Shown here piece by piece: positions 32,076 to 40,906 of a DNA stretch of 64,000 nucleotides (positions are counted from its first letter, which is position 1; every line of letters begins with the position of its first letter). The position numbers and the translations under genes were made by a program. The stretch is from Methanobrevibacter sp. (GTDB taxonomy: Archaea; Methanobacteriota; Methanobacteria; Methanobacteriales; Methanobacteriaceae): assembly GCA_017434555.1 (NCBI GenBank), contig JAFRFB010000003.1:1-64000 (forward strand), read 5' to 3'. The notes below the pieces were generated by a model. The model did not search any database and was not told the origin of the DNA. It saw nothing but the letters and a program-made list of their open reading frames with translations.

Positions 32076-33125
32076 ATGTGTGCTGTTTATTCAAGTCCTA
32101 AAAATTATAGTATTGTTCGTGCAGGTTTAGAAGTTTACAAAACCGATGAAGAAAACTTCAAACCGTATATATCTGCAGGTGCAAGTAACAGTTCTTCAAG
32201 CAATAGTGAAACAGATAGTAGTGATAGTTCAACAGATGATACTAATAGTATTGGTTACACTTATCATCAAGGTGAAATAAGAGAAATCTACCATTATGCT
32301 AATTTATACTCTGCTAATTATGAAAGCGATTATAAAGAAATGAATAATAGTGCAACCATTACAGTACCTGAGGTTGATAAGAATCGTTTTTACAAAGGAG
32401 TAAGAGTTTCACTTAAAAAAGAATGGGAAGAACCCGGTAAAACTTTAGTTTGGGATGATTTAAAAAGTGTAACAACAGGTTTTATCACTGAACAAACATT
32501 TAATGAAGAAACCGTTGAAGTTAAAATTGATGGTTTATCCAAACTATTAGACCAGAAATATACTTTTGATTTCTCTAATATGAAACGTTCAAAGATATTG
32601 GAGGAAATTATTAAAACGGCTGGTTTGGAAGCTGATATTGATGTTACTGGTTTGGATGATGATGTAACCTCATTTAAATCAAGCAGTAGTGACAGTAGTA
32701 GTGGTTCGGGTAAAAGTACTGGTAGTGCTACTATTGATGAGGCTGTTGAGAATGCTATTAATGGTGTTAGTGGTGATTTAGCAAAAGCCAAAGCTATTGA
32801 TAAAGCATTCAAAGAGCATGTTATTTATAGTTATTATTTTGATTGTAAATACCCGGACTTGGATAAAGCGTGGAGTGTTGCTCATTTGAATTGTGCTGAT
32901 GGTGCTAATGTATTATGTGCAATGTTCATAAAAGGTGGTTTCGATGCAGTCATACACCACACACCCGGCAAAGATGGTAATGGTCATTATATTGTTAGGG
33001 TTAAAGTTAAAGGTAAAGTTTATGCTACTGATAATGCTGCAAGTGATGGTCAGCATACCACAAGAAGTTTCGGTGAAGTTTGGGGTCCATCATCAGGTAC
33101 AGCAAAAGGTACTAAAATAGGATAA
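32076..33125 (+). CDS. baseplate hub protein with embedded transglutaminase-like peptidase domain
   Basis: A 349-residue protein. The N-terminal 200 residues resemble XkdQ/gp27-type hub proteins (EIYHYANLYSANYESDYKEM, RVSLKKEWE, TTGFITEQTFNEETVEVKID, LEEIIKTAGLEADI). A Ser-rich linker leads to a transglutaminase-like domain with catalytic triad candidates Cys about 273 (HLNCADGANVL), His about 303 (GHYIVRVKV) and Asp about 318 (YATDNA). Such domains in methanogen viruses probably act on the cell wall at entry. The hub normally continues with another barrel, which here appears in the next gene. Confidence 0.78.
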   Translation: MCAVYSSPKNYSIVRAGLEVYKTDEENFKPYISAGASNSSSSNSETDSSDSSTDDTNSIGYTYHQGEIREIYHYANLYSANYESDYKEMNNSATITVPEVDKNRFYKGVRVSLKKEWEEPGKTLVWDDLKSVTTGFITEQTFNEETVEVKIDGLSKLLDQKYTFDFSNMKRSKILEEIIKTAGLEADIDVTGLDDDVTSFKSSSSDSSSGSGKSTGSATIDEAVENAINGVSGDLAKAKAIDKAFKEHVIYSYYFDCKYPDLDKAWSVAHLNCADGANVLCAMFIKGGFDAVIHHTPGKDGNGHYIVRVKVKGKVYATDNAASDGQHTTRSFGEVWGPSSGTAKGTKIG

Positions 33126-33165
33126 AAAAAAATAATAATAAGTGAGGTTCAAATAGTTTCCTATT

Positions 33166-34476
33166 ATGTCTAATTTTTGGGTTTGTAGTGATAATATTGA
33201 TGGTAAAGAAAATAAAAGGATTAATACATTATGTGATGCTTTGAAAAAAGCAGGGCACACAGCACATAATGGTGGAGTTGGTCCTAATACCGTCCAATCA
33301 CATGGTTTAACTAGTAATGCTAAAGGGCAGATTGGTGTTTTTATTGTTGGTGGTTCTGATGCTGGAATGTATGTTGATTTCCGTGATGGTTTGAAAAGAG
33401 GTTATTATCATTATAAGTATATGTGGGTTGTTTTTGCAAGTGATACTGCAACAACGGATAAATGGATTACTTGTAATGGTTTAAGTAATACTTCTTTGGT
33501 TCGTGCATGGGATGATAATTATAGTGGTTCCAGTATTGAATCTGTTGGTAAAACTGCTAAATCATATTTTGACTCTAATAAGAAATATATTGGTTACGCT
33601 TGTGGTAAGAAAGGTTGTGATTTTAAAGAGGTAACTGATAATTTCATTAAAGCTATAGGTGGTGACACGGATAGTTCATCATCATCTAATAGCAGTAGTG
33701 GTGCTAGCTCTTGTAAGGAAGCTGTTCAGAAGTTGTTAACTCATTGGGATGGTTATGTGGAATGCCGTATACGTGATGGTGTTGTGCATATTCATAAAAT
33801 CCGTGAACCTCAAAAGAACTGCACATTATTATTACAAGAGGGAGTTAATGTTTTTTCAAGTAGTATTAAAGTAACTGATGTTAATCCTGATACAGTTAAT
33901 CATTTAATTGTTCATTGGAGTGGTGGAACAATCACTTTTAAAGATGAAGAATTAATTAATCGTTTCGGTGATATTGTTAAAGAGGTTGATGCTGTTAAAA
34001 CTATCTCCAATACTGTGGATAAAAAAGAGTCTAATAAGAATAAATCAAATAAATCAAATAATAATACTTCTAATTCTAATAATAATAGTGAATCAGAATC
34101 AAAAAATAATTCAAGTAAAACCAATACTATACTAAGACCAATAACAAAATATGAGGATGCTTTAAGTTTTGGTAATATTGAATGGAATAAAATCAAAAGA
34201 GATAATGGGCATACTATTGAATGTCAAGTGCAAGGTTCACCGGAATGGCGTGTAGGTGAATGGGTTAGAGTAATATTCCCAAGTTTCGGTGAAAACGGTT
34301 ACATGTATACTTCAAGAGCATCACATTCTGATGATGGTGGTGACTGGAATGTTAACCTTGCATTAGTAGATTATCCACCCGGTTGGGGTGCTGAAACTAC
34401 AGACGACAATAGTACAGATGATGAAGATTCTGAAAGTACAGATGACACTAGCAGTGACACTACTAGTGAATCATAA
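33166..34476 (+). CDS. hub-like protein with N-terminal methanogen surface-protein domain
   Basis: A 436-residue protein. Residues 1-165 (WVCSDNIDGKENKRINTLCD, HNGGVGPNTV, VFIVGGSDAGMYVDFRDG, RAWDDNYSG) form a domain I recall from Methanobacteriales wall-associated proteins with pseudomurein-binding repeats. It is not a classical phage domain. After a Ser-rich linker, residues about 185-290 (VQKLLTHWDGYVECRIRDG, VHIHKIREPQKN, DTVNHLIVHWSGG) resemble the C-terminal half of XkdQ-type hubs, followed by an Asn/Ser linker and QGSPEWRVGEWVRVIFPSFG. Together with the preceding gene it looks like one hub protein split into two. Confidence 0.68.
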   Translation: MSNFWVCSDNIDGKENKRINTLCDALKKAGHTAHNGGVGPNTVQSHGLTSNAKGQIGVFIVGGSDAGMYVDFRDGLKRGYYHYKYMWVVFASDTATTDKWITCNGLSNTSLVRAWDDNYSGSSIESVGKTAKSYFDSNKKYIGYACGKKGCDFKEVTDNFIKAIGGDTDSSSSSNSSSGASSCKEAVQKLLTHWDGYVECRIRDGVVHIHKIREPQKNCTLLLQEGVNVFSSSIKVTDVNPDTVNHLIVHWSGGTITFKDEELINRFGDIVKEVDAVKTISNTVDKKESNKNKSNKSNNNTSNSNNNSESESKNNSSKTNTILRPITKYEDALSFGNIEWNKIKRDNGHTIECQVQGSPEWRVGEWVRVIFPSFGENGYMYTSRASHSDDGGDWNVNLALVDYPPGWGAETTDDNSTDDEDSESTDDTSSDTTSES

Positions 34477-34496
34477 AATAGTTTAAGGTTCATATT

Positions 34497-35249
34497 ATGG
34501 GTGATTCAAAAAATATAACTGCAACAAAAGGACGTTTACACAGTCAATTCAGTAATGTAGTTAATAATGTACTAACCAGTAAAAATATTCCCGGTCAAAT
34601 CCAAAAAGCCGTCGATAATGAAAAAATAAGAACTGGTGTAATTACTAAATTCTATCCATACCTTGACAAAGCAGAAGTCCAATTAGATAATCTTGATAAA
34701 ACTATTGTTTGTAAGATACTTCATCGTTTTGGTGGTGAAATGATTGATTTTTTCACACCATTAGAATATGAATCTGATTACTGTGAAAACCTCCATGAAC
34801 CTTATATTATTCCTAAAGCAGCACAACATGTTTGTGTCTTAAATATTAATGATGCTGATAGTGAGGAGAATTTAATTTTAGGTTACTATCAAAATGAGGA
34901 GATTGTTGGTTTTGACCCTGCTAAACCGGGTAATGTTAAACTTGCTTTTTTAAGAGAGACTAATGAGTATTGGATTGAATTTGGTAATGATGGTTTAAAT
35001 ATAAGATTACCAAATAAACCTGAATTAGCTTCAGGATTATTAGATGAAGAAATGGAGGATGTGGATTATGTTTCCACCTCTGACGTCACATCATTAGTTA
35101 ATGATTCTGTTAATGAAGCAGTTAATAATATTACTGATGTTGATACTAGTGATTTTTATACTAGAAGTGAAGTTGATGAAATAGTTAATAATGCAGTGGG
35201 TAGTGTTCAGGATTTGATTGGTGACCTTGACGATTATATAACAGGATAA
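34497..35249 (+). CDS. baseplate spike-like protein (gpV/OB-fold)
   Basis: A 250-residue protein. RTGVITKFYPYLDKAEVQLD is the start of an OB-fold as in gpV/gp5-type spikes, with NLILGYYQNEEIVGF as a later strand. The C-terminal third is helical and ends SVQDLIGDLDDYITG, a module repeated at the end of the 54-residue protein at 47349. Located between hub and gp25-like wedge genes. The spike pierces or contacts the envelope under the hub. Confidence 0.7.
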   Translation: MGDSKNITATKGRLHSQFSNVVNNVLTSKNIPGQIQKAVDNEKIRTGVITKFYPYLDKAEVQLDNLDKTIVCKILHRFGGEMIDFFTPLEYESDYCENLHEPYIIPKAAQHVCVLNINDADSEENLILGYYQNEEIVGFDPAKPGNVKLAFLRETNEYWIEFGNDGLNIRLPNKPELASGLLDEEMEDVDYVSTSDVTSLVNDSVNEAVNNITDVDTSDFYTRSEVDEIVNNAVGSVQDLIGDLDDYITG

Positions 35250-35266
35250 AATTGTGGTGATTATTT

Positions 35267-35725
35267 ATTTTACCCGTAGATACAAATAGTTACGATTATA
35301 ATTTTTACAAAACCTTAAACGAGGATGTGAAATTAGTAAGTAATGAATATGGAGAATGGGATCTTGATTTTAAAAACGGTGATTGGGTTAATTGTACTGG
35401 TATTGATAGCTTGGTTAATGCTTGTATCATAGCAATAATGACCAGATTCAATGAATTAGGTTACTGTAGTTTATATGAAGATTTCGGTTGCAGAATCCAT
35501 GAAGTAATTAAACAATCCAAAGGCAGAAACGCAGCATATAAGATTGAAGTTTATGTTACTGAAGTATTGAATAATATGCGTAGGATTAAAACTGTTAATT
35601 GGGTGCAGGTTACGGATAATCCGGAAGATAATTATTATAATTATAAAATTAGTTTCAGTGTTACAAGTATACATGATGAAGATAATAGTGATGGTGAATT
35701 AATCGAGGAGAGTTTCTATATATGA
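35267..35725 (+). CDS. baseplate wedge protein (gp25/W-like, XkdS position), apparent AUU start
   Basis: The frame is open from 35261, but it has no ATG, GTG or TTG before GTG 35327, which has no well-spaced ribosome binding site. GGTGA (35256-35260) is followed after 6 nt by ATT at 35267, the same spacing as in the GGTGATTAATT-ATG starts at 258 and 9421. Translation from ATT gives ILPVDTNSYDYNFYKTLNED before the gp25-like part: WDLDFKNGDWVNCTGIDSLV, ACIIAIMTRFNELGYCSLYE, DFGCRIHE. gp25-like proteins join wedges to the tail. The end overlaps the baseplate J gene by 4 nt (ATGA). Confidence 0.8.
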   Translation: MLPVDTNSYDYNFYKTLNEDVKLVSNEYGEWDLDFKNGDWVNCTGIDSLVNACIIAIMTRFNELGYCSLYEDFGCRIHEVIKQSKGRNAAYKIEVYVTEVLNNMRRIKTVNWVQVTDNPEDNYYNYKISFSVTSIHDEDNSDGELIEESFYI

Positions 35726-36921
35726 GTTATATTATTAATGAGGATGGGGAGAAAATTTATTCTCCAGCTAATTATATTCAACAGTATTATGAGGATATTT
35801 TTTTAAGGAATCTTGAAAATGCTTATAATAATGGTTTAATATCTCGTAGTGATGAATTCACATCTTATGTTAAATCTAAACAGGATATTAGTAATTTTTA
35901 TGTGATGAACTTATCTGTTTTCAGTGATGAAGTGGATGATGTTTATTATGATATGACTGATGTTTATAATAGTAATAAAGTTGATTATGCTATTAACAAT
36001 GATTTAGATAGTATAGGTGATATTGTTGGGTGTCTTCGACCTGAGGCTACTTATGCTAGTGTATTGTTAACTTTCACTACTGATGAATATGATACTGTTA
36101 AAACTATACCTGAGGGTTTGCTTGTATCTACTAATGATGGTGTTTATTATCGTACTGTTGAGGAGGTTGAATTAGCCCCTCATACTACTAGTATTAGTAT
36201 TCAGGCGGAAGCTGTTGAGGCTGGTAGTGGTAGTCGTGTTTTAGAGGATACTTTAACTAGGATTGTTAGTGATGCTAGTGAAACAAGTATTGGTGTTAAC
36301 CTTAAAACTGTTACTAATACTGTGAATAGTAGTGGTGGTGTTAATGGTTTTAATGATGATGATTACCGTGATTTGATTTTGAATCATCGTAAAGAGAATA
36401 TTCGTGGTAGTTGGGAGGCTTTTGAGAAGTTTTTCAGTAATTATGATGGTTTGAATAGTTGGAAAGTAGTTCCTAATTGGGATGTTACTGGTACTATTAA
36501 GGTGGTGTTGGATCCGGGTACTCCTTATCAGTTGAATGATGTTTATAATCAATTAAAAAGTAGTGTTTGTCAGATTGATGATGATATTACTATGTTTAGT
36601 TATGAACCTGTACGTATTAGTATTTATGCTAGTTGTAATGTTGATATTGATTTAGTTAATCCTTATAGTAGTATTGAAAAGGAGGCTATTCAGTCACGTA
36701 TTGTTGATGCTATTATGTTATATGTTAATGGTGATGTTACTAATTTTAAGGGTTTGAGTATTGGTGAGGATTTTATTCCTTATCAGTTGGGTGTTTTTAT
36801 TAAGGGTATTGTTCCTGAGTTGAAGAATATTACTTTTAAGTATCCGTCTGCTCCGGTTACTATTGAGGATGAGCAGAAGGGTGTTGTTACTAGTGATGAT
36901 ATTATTATTGAAATGGAATAA
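35722..36921 (+). CDS. baseplate J-like wedge protein
   Basis: A 399-residue protein with the baseplate J pattern: DSIGDIVGCLRPEATYASVL, TIPEGLLVSTNDGVYYRTVE, then IQAEAVEAGSGSRVLEDTL and GGVNGFNDDDYRDLI, ending with VEPELKN-like IVPELKNITFKYPS. Baseplate J (gp6/XkdT) forms the iris of contractile baseplates. It follows the gp25-like gene as in PBSX, P2 and R-type tailocins. Confidence 0.87.
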   Translation: MSYIINEDGEKIYSPANYIQQYYEDIFLRNLENAYNNGLISRSDEFTSYVKSKQDISNFYVMNLSVFSDEVDDVYYDMTDVYNSNKVDYAINNDLDSIGDIVGCLRPEATYASVLLTFTTDEYDTVKTIPEGLLVSTNDGVYYRTVEEVELAPHTTSISIQAEAVEAGSGSRVLEDTLTRIVSDASETSIGVNLKTVTNTVNSSGGVNGFNDDDYRDLILNHRKENIRGSWEAFEKFFSNYDGLNSWKVVPNWDVTGTIKVVLDPGTPYQLNDVYNQLKSSVCQIDDDITMFSYEPVRISIYASCNVDIDLVNPYSSIEKEAIQSRIVDAIMLYVNGDVTNFKGLSIGEDFIPYQLGVFIKGIVPELKNITFKYPSAPVTIEDEQKGVVTSDDIIIEME

Positions 36922-36970
36922 AATAATTTAAATTATTAAATTTTTTTTTTATTTGTTTTTTTTTGTAGTT

Positions 36971-39868
36971 ATGGTTGAGAATAGTTTACAATCAATGCTT
37001 GATAAATACTCATTTTTCTTTAATAAAAATGAGGGTTCTAATTTTTATAAAGTTGTTGATGTTAATAATGAAAATTTCAAATTATTATATAATAGTTTGT
37101 TTCAGGTTTATGAAAGTTTTCATTTGAATAAAAGATTGTTGGTTTGGAAGGAGCAGAGTGTACCTTATGATTACAGGATTCATTTTGTTTGTAATTATCC
37201 TAATATTAAAAGTGTAAATATATTAAAAAATGACACTCTCATATATACTAACTCATATGAAAGAAGTGAAAATAAAACAAACTTTCAATTTACTTACATT
37301 TGCAACTACACAACTTCAAACAATTCCCTTGTAAATGCATATAAATGCACTTCTTGTGGTGAAATCTACTTCGACACCACCACACCATTAATATGCACAA
37401 ATTGTAACCATGAAAACCTAGAACAAATCAACATTTACCAATGCAATAATTGTAATGAAATATACTTAGGCAACACAGAAGAACCATGCACACACTGCAA
37501 CAACAACGAATTCACACAATTACAAGCATACTACTGTAATAATTGTAATGAAATATACCTCAGCGAAACAGTTCTAAGTGAATGTCCTAATTGTCAAACA
37601 CCTTACACTTCAAGACCCAACAGAACATTATACTATGATGAAGACAACATAAACATAAATGATAACAGTATAAACCTAAATGAAACAAACGAAACTGAAG
37701 ACACAATAATAGATACAATAATACTGAATCCACCTGAACCGGAAACTGAAAGTGAAAGATTCATTAACTCAGCAGATGATGTGGAGTCAACACCGGAAAA
37801 CCCATATCATATACCAATACCAATAATACCCGATGATAAATTCTTAATCACCGTTGAAACATATGATGAATATATTGTCTCAAAAGGATTTCCAGAAAAC
37901 GACACTCCAACATATGATAGTAACGGAAGATTAATTGGTGATCCATTCGACCATGATTACAGTTTAGACCAATACGGTAAATTAAACCAAATACCAAGAA
38001 AACAATATATAGAAGTAACCAATCCTGAATTATATCATCTAACTGAACCCCCATATAATAATCGTGGAACAGAAGATGATTATCATTACATGAAAAGAAT
38101 ACTGGAATATAACCTAAGATTATGGGATACTCCAGCACCAGTATTAGAGATTTGGAAACTATACGGTTTACCTGCAACATTACTAAACCGTGAAAGATTA
38201 CTAGTCAGAATGTTTGATGAAAACAAACATGAATTCGACAAGGAAACTGGTTTGGTTGGATGTTGGAAACCACAAGTATGGGAGCATAAAGACCGTTTCT
38301 GTGATGGTGGAGGTAGTCTTGGTGAATATTTCTTTGCTGAAGCAGATACTATAAGACCAACAATATGGCAGAATGTTACTATAAAATTCCGATTATTAAA
38401 TAGTTTTGCTGAAGAAATAATTGATGATTATCTTGTTGATATTTATTATTATCTTGAAGATGAACATGATAATGTTAAATTATTGAAAGCTGATTATTCA
38501 ATGGATACTGCTGTTATTAGTTATAAAGTATTTGAGAGTAATCTTGATAAATCTCATGTTTTAAGGTTTGTTGCACATAAAAATGATGATACTGTTATTG
38601 GTACAGAAGAAATCATAATTAATATAAGGAATTGTGATGATGGTGACTGGTATGTTTCCAGTACTGGTGATGATGTCCTTGGTGATGGTAGTAGGGATAA
38701 TCCATTCCAAACACTTAATAAAGCAATTAGTGTAGTTTCAAATGCACGTGATTTAATTGTAGTTAGTGGAGACCTCACTTTATCTGATGAAAACAGCATA
38801 CCAGTAGTTAACACTAATTGTACTATACTTGGTTGTGATGATGTTTCCATTACAAGTAATTATCATCGCAGATTCTTCCATTTAGTCGGTTCACATAATA
38901 TTACTTTACATTTAGTTAACTTATTATTGAAAACCAGTGAAGTAAGCACTAGTATTAAATTTGTTGATTTTAAAAATACTAATTCTAATTTTTATGATTA
39001 TGAAACTGTTATTATTAATGGTGGATTAGCCGTACTGGAAGCAGATATTAATACTGATAGTTATTATCCTTTTGATTATATTCATGTTAATGGTTCCTTG
39101 AAAAGTAAGGAAGAAGTTCCATTAACTAATAAAAATTTAACCTTAAAATTAAATGATACTAGTTTTGCAACAATTACTACAGATGATAATGGGGAGTTTA
39201 ATGAATGGGTTAATATTAATAGTGAATATTCAGAGGATACTCAAGTGTTATCTTTAGTATTTGATCATACTGATTATTTTGAAACCACCAAAGAATGGAA
39301 TATAACCTATAAAGAACCAGAATATCTAAGGGTTAGAATAGGTGAAAGTATAGAATTAACCAGTAGTGGACATGATAGTAATGTTGATGTTTCATTTTAT
39401 ATTAGTGATGATACTTTAATTGATACTGTAACCTCTGATAGTAACGGTGATGCAGTATTAGAATGGACTCCTGAATGGGGAACATATACAGTATACACTT
39501 ATGAGGATAATATTGGTGAAACTGTTAAAAATGAATGGTTAATAGACACAATCATAATTATAAGTGAATTATCTAATAATGTTTTCATTGATGATGTTAG
39601 TTTCAATAATGATGGTGAATTCAATATAAATCAACGTACTATTATTACTTTAAATGATTTAAACGGTTTATTAACAGATTTAGAGTTCACAGATGATTTA
39701 AAATATAATATGGTTTATAGTGAGTTGCAAGGTTATTCTGATGATGAATTAACTGGTACTGATTTAACACCAAAAGATTATAGTATACTACAACAGGCCA
39801 TTACTGATATAATTGTTGAAGATAATGGTGATGTTAAAATACAAAGAAACGAGGAAGAAATTATATAA
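36971..39868 (+). CDS. large baseplate/tail protein with zinc ribbons, beta-helix-like and Ig-like domains
   Basis: A 965-residue protein from ATG 36971. Domains in order: N-terminal attachment region; three successive CxxC zinc-ribbon repeats about residues 122-205 (CTSCGEIYFD, CNNCNEIYLG, CNNCNEIYLS), two of them coded by near-identical DNA; an Asn-rich linker; middle region about 290-540; a segment DWYVSSTGDDVLGDGSRDNP that begins a parallel beta-helix; and Ig-like repeats (NLTLKLNDTSFATITTDDNG, IELTSSGHDSNVDVSFYISD). The section 37230-38200 uses A/C-rich codons unlike its flanks. Likely a baseplate-associated adhesin in the position of XkdU. Confidence 0.72.
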   Translation: MVENSLQSMLDKYSFFFNKNEGSNFYKVVDVNNENFKLLYNSLFQVYESFHLNKRLLVWKEQSVPYDYRIHFVCNYPNIKSVNILKNDTLIYTNSYERSENKTNFQFTYICNYTTSNNSLVNAYKCTSCGEIYFDTTTPLICTNCNHENLEQINIYQCNNCNEIYLGNTEEPCTHCNNNEFTQLQAYYCNNCNEIYLSETVLSECPNCQTPYTSRPNRTLYYDEDNININDNSINLNETNETEDTIIDTIILNPPEPETESERFINSADDVESTPENPYHIPIPIIPDDKFLITVETYDEYIVSKGFPENDTPTYDSNGRLIGDPFDHDYSLDQYGKLNQIPRKQYIEVTNPELYHLTEPPYNNRGTEDDYHYMKRILEYNLRLWDTPAPVLEIWKLYGLPATLLNRERLLVRMFDENKHEFDKETGLVGCWKPQVWEHKDRFCDGGGSLGEYFFAEADTIRPTIWQNVTIKFRLLNSFAEEIIDDYLVDIYYYLEDEHDNVKLLKADYSMDTAVISYKVFESNLDKSHVLRFVAHKNDDTVIGTEEIIINIRNCDDGDWYVSSTGDDVLGDGSRDNPFQTLNKAISVVSNARDLIVVSGDLTLSDENSIPVVNTNCTILGCDDVSITSNYHRRFFHLVGSHNITLHLVNLLLKTSEVSTSIKFVDFKNTNSNFYDYETVIINGGLAVLEADINTDSYYPFDYIHVNGSLKSKEEVPLTNKNLTLKLNDTSFATITTDDNGEFNEWVNINSEYSEDTQVLSLVFDHTDYFETTKEWNITYKEPEYLRVRIGESIELTSSGHDSNVDVSFYISDDTLIDTVTSDSNGDAVLEWTPEWGTYTVYTYEDNIGETVKNEWLIDTIIIISELSNNVFIDDVSFNNDGEFNINQRTIITLNDLNGLLTDLEFTDDLKYNMVYSELQGYSDDELTGTDLTPKDYSILQQAITDIIVEDNGDVKIQRNEEEII

Positions 39869-40170
39869 TGGTTGATAAAGATTGTGGGGAAACTAATAAT
39901 GAGTGTAAATATTTACATCATGAACCATATTACACTCCTAATAATTATGATTTATTCTTTGATTATAATAATATACCTGTAAATATACCTATTGAAAAAG
40001 CAAATGACTTACGTAATAGGTTGCAGAAATTAATGCCTTTAACAAAAATAATCCATTTAAACATGAATAGTGAAACATTAAAAGAAGATAATAATATCCA
40101 CTTACACTCATCAATGAAAATAAACAATCCCGATAATAATGATACTATGATGGAGGTTAACTTTTTATGA
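39868..40170 (+). CDS. hypothetical protein in the fibre region
   Basis: A 100-residue acidic protein overlapping both neighbours (ATAATGG at 39868; ATGA at 40167). It has a short Cys pair (DCGETNNECKYLHHEPY), a central helix (EKANDLRNRLQKLMPLT) and a polar end. No family recognised; tight coupling implies a structural or chaperone role for the adjacent tail proteins. Confidence 0.6.
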   Translation: MVDKDCGETNNECKYLHHEPYYTPNNYDLFFDYNNIPVNIPIEKANDLRNRLQKLMPLTKIIHLNMNSETLKEDNNIHLHSSMKINNPDNNDTMMEVNFL

Positions 40171-40856
40171 ATATTAATATTAAAGGCACATATAAATTCA
40201 AAATAAAACTAAGTAATGGGGAATACCGTGTTATAACTGGTGAGAATCTTATAACTTTCCTTGGTGAATCATTCTTCTTAAACCGTCCGATTAACAATAA
40301 TTTTAATGCAATGAAATATATTGTATTGGGAAACGGTACTAATCGTCCTCGTAAAATGGACACTAGTCTTGGTAATGAAACAATACGTAAAGAATGTGTT
40401 AAAAAAGCAGACTTGGATAATAAAAGAATACTATTAACTGTTAATTTTGATATTAATGAATTATTAGGTACAACTGAAATTGGTGTTGCTAATGATGATA
40501 TATTAATCTCTCATGATGTTTATGAAAAAATAACTAATAGTACATTAGAAAGTAGTATTGGTGAAGTTGAAGTAGAATACAGTTTCCAATTATCCACCTC
40601 AGCAATACGTAGTGATTGGAACGAACTAACCAGTACATATAATGGTTATAATATTTACTACACTAATGAACCTAACGAAATTATTGGTGTGTTAGAGGAG
40701 AATACTAATTGTGGTTATCGTAAAACAAGTAGTTTAAATGAATTATCACAATATATGGGAGCTTATTATTATGACCGTGGATTAGGTTACTTATATATAA
40801 GGAATACTAAAGGAACTAATCCAGTTAATGATACTATACTTGTTCAAACAAAATAA
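40167..40856 (+). CDS. tail fibre-associated protein
   Basis: A 229-residue beta-rich protein beginning MNINIKGTYKFKIKLSNGEY. FNAMKYIVLGNGTNRPRKMD followed by TSLGNETIRKEC is a pattern I know from phage tail/baseplate fibre proteins (a Y-x-x-x-G-x-G-T...P-x-x-x-D-T-x-L motif). The remainder is a jelly-roll-like set of strands. Coupled to the preceding gene and followed by the large tail protein at 40907. Confidence 0.65.
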   Translation: MNINIKGTYKFKIKLSNGEYRVITGENLITFLGESFFLNRPINNNFNAMKYIVLGNGTNRPRKMDTSLGNETIRKECVKKADLDNKRILLTVNFDINELLGTTEIGVANDDILISHDVYEKITNSTLESSIGEVEVEYSFQLSTSAIRSDWNELTSTYNGYNIYYTNEPNEIIGVLEENTNCGYRKTSSLNELSQYMGAYYYDRGLGYLYIRNTKGTNPVNDTILVQTK

Positions 40857-40906
40857 AAAAAAATTAAACTATAAAAAAAAATATAAGAGGGGAATTTAAT
40901 AGATTT

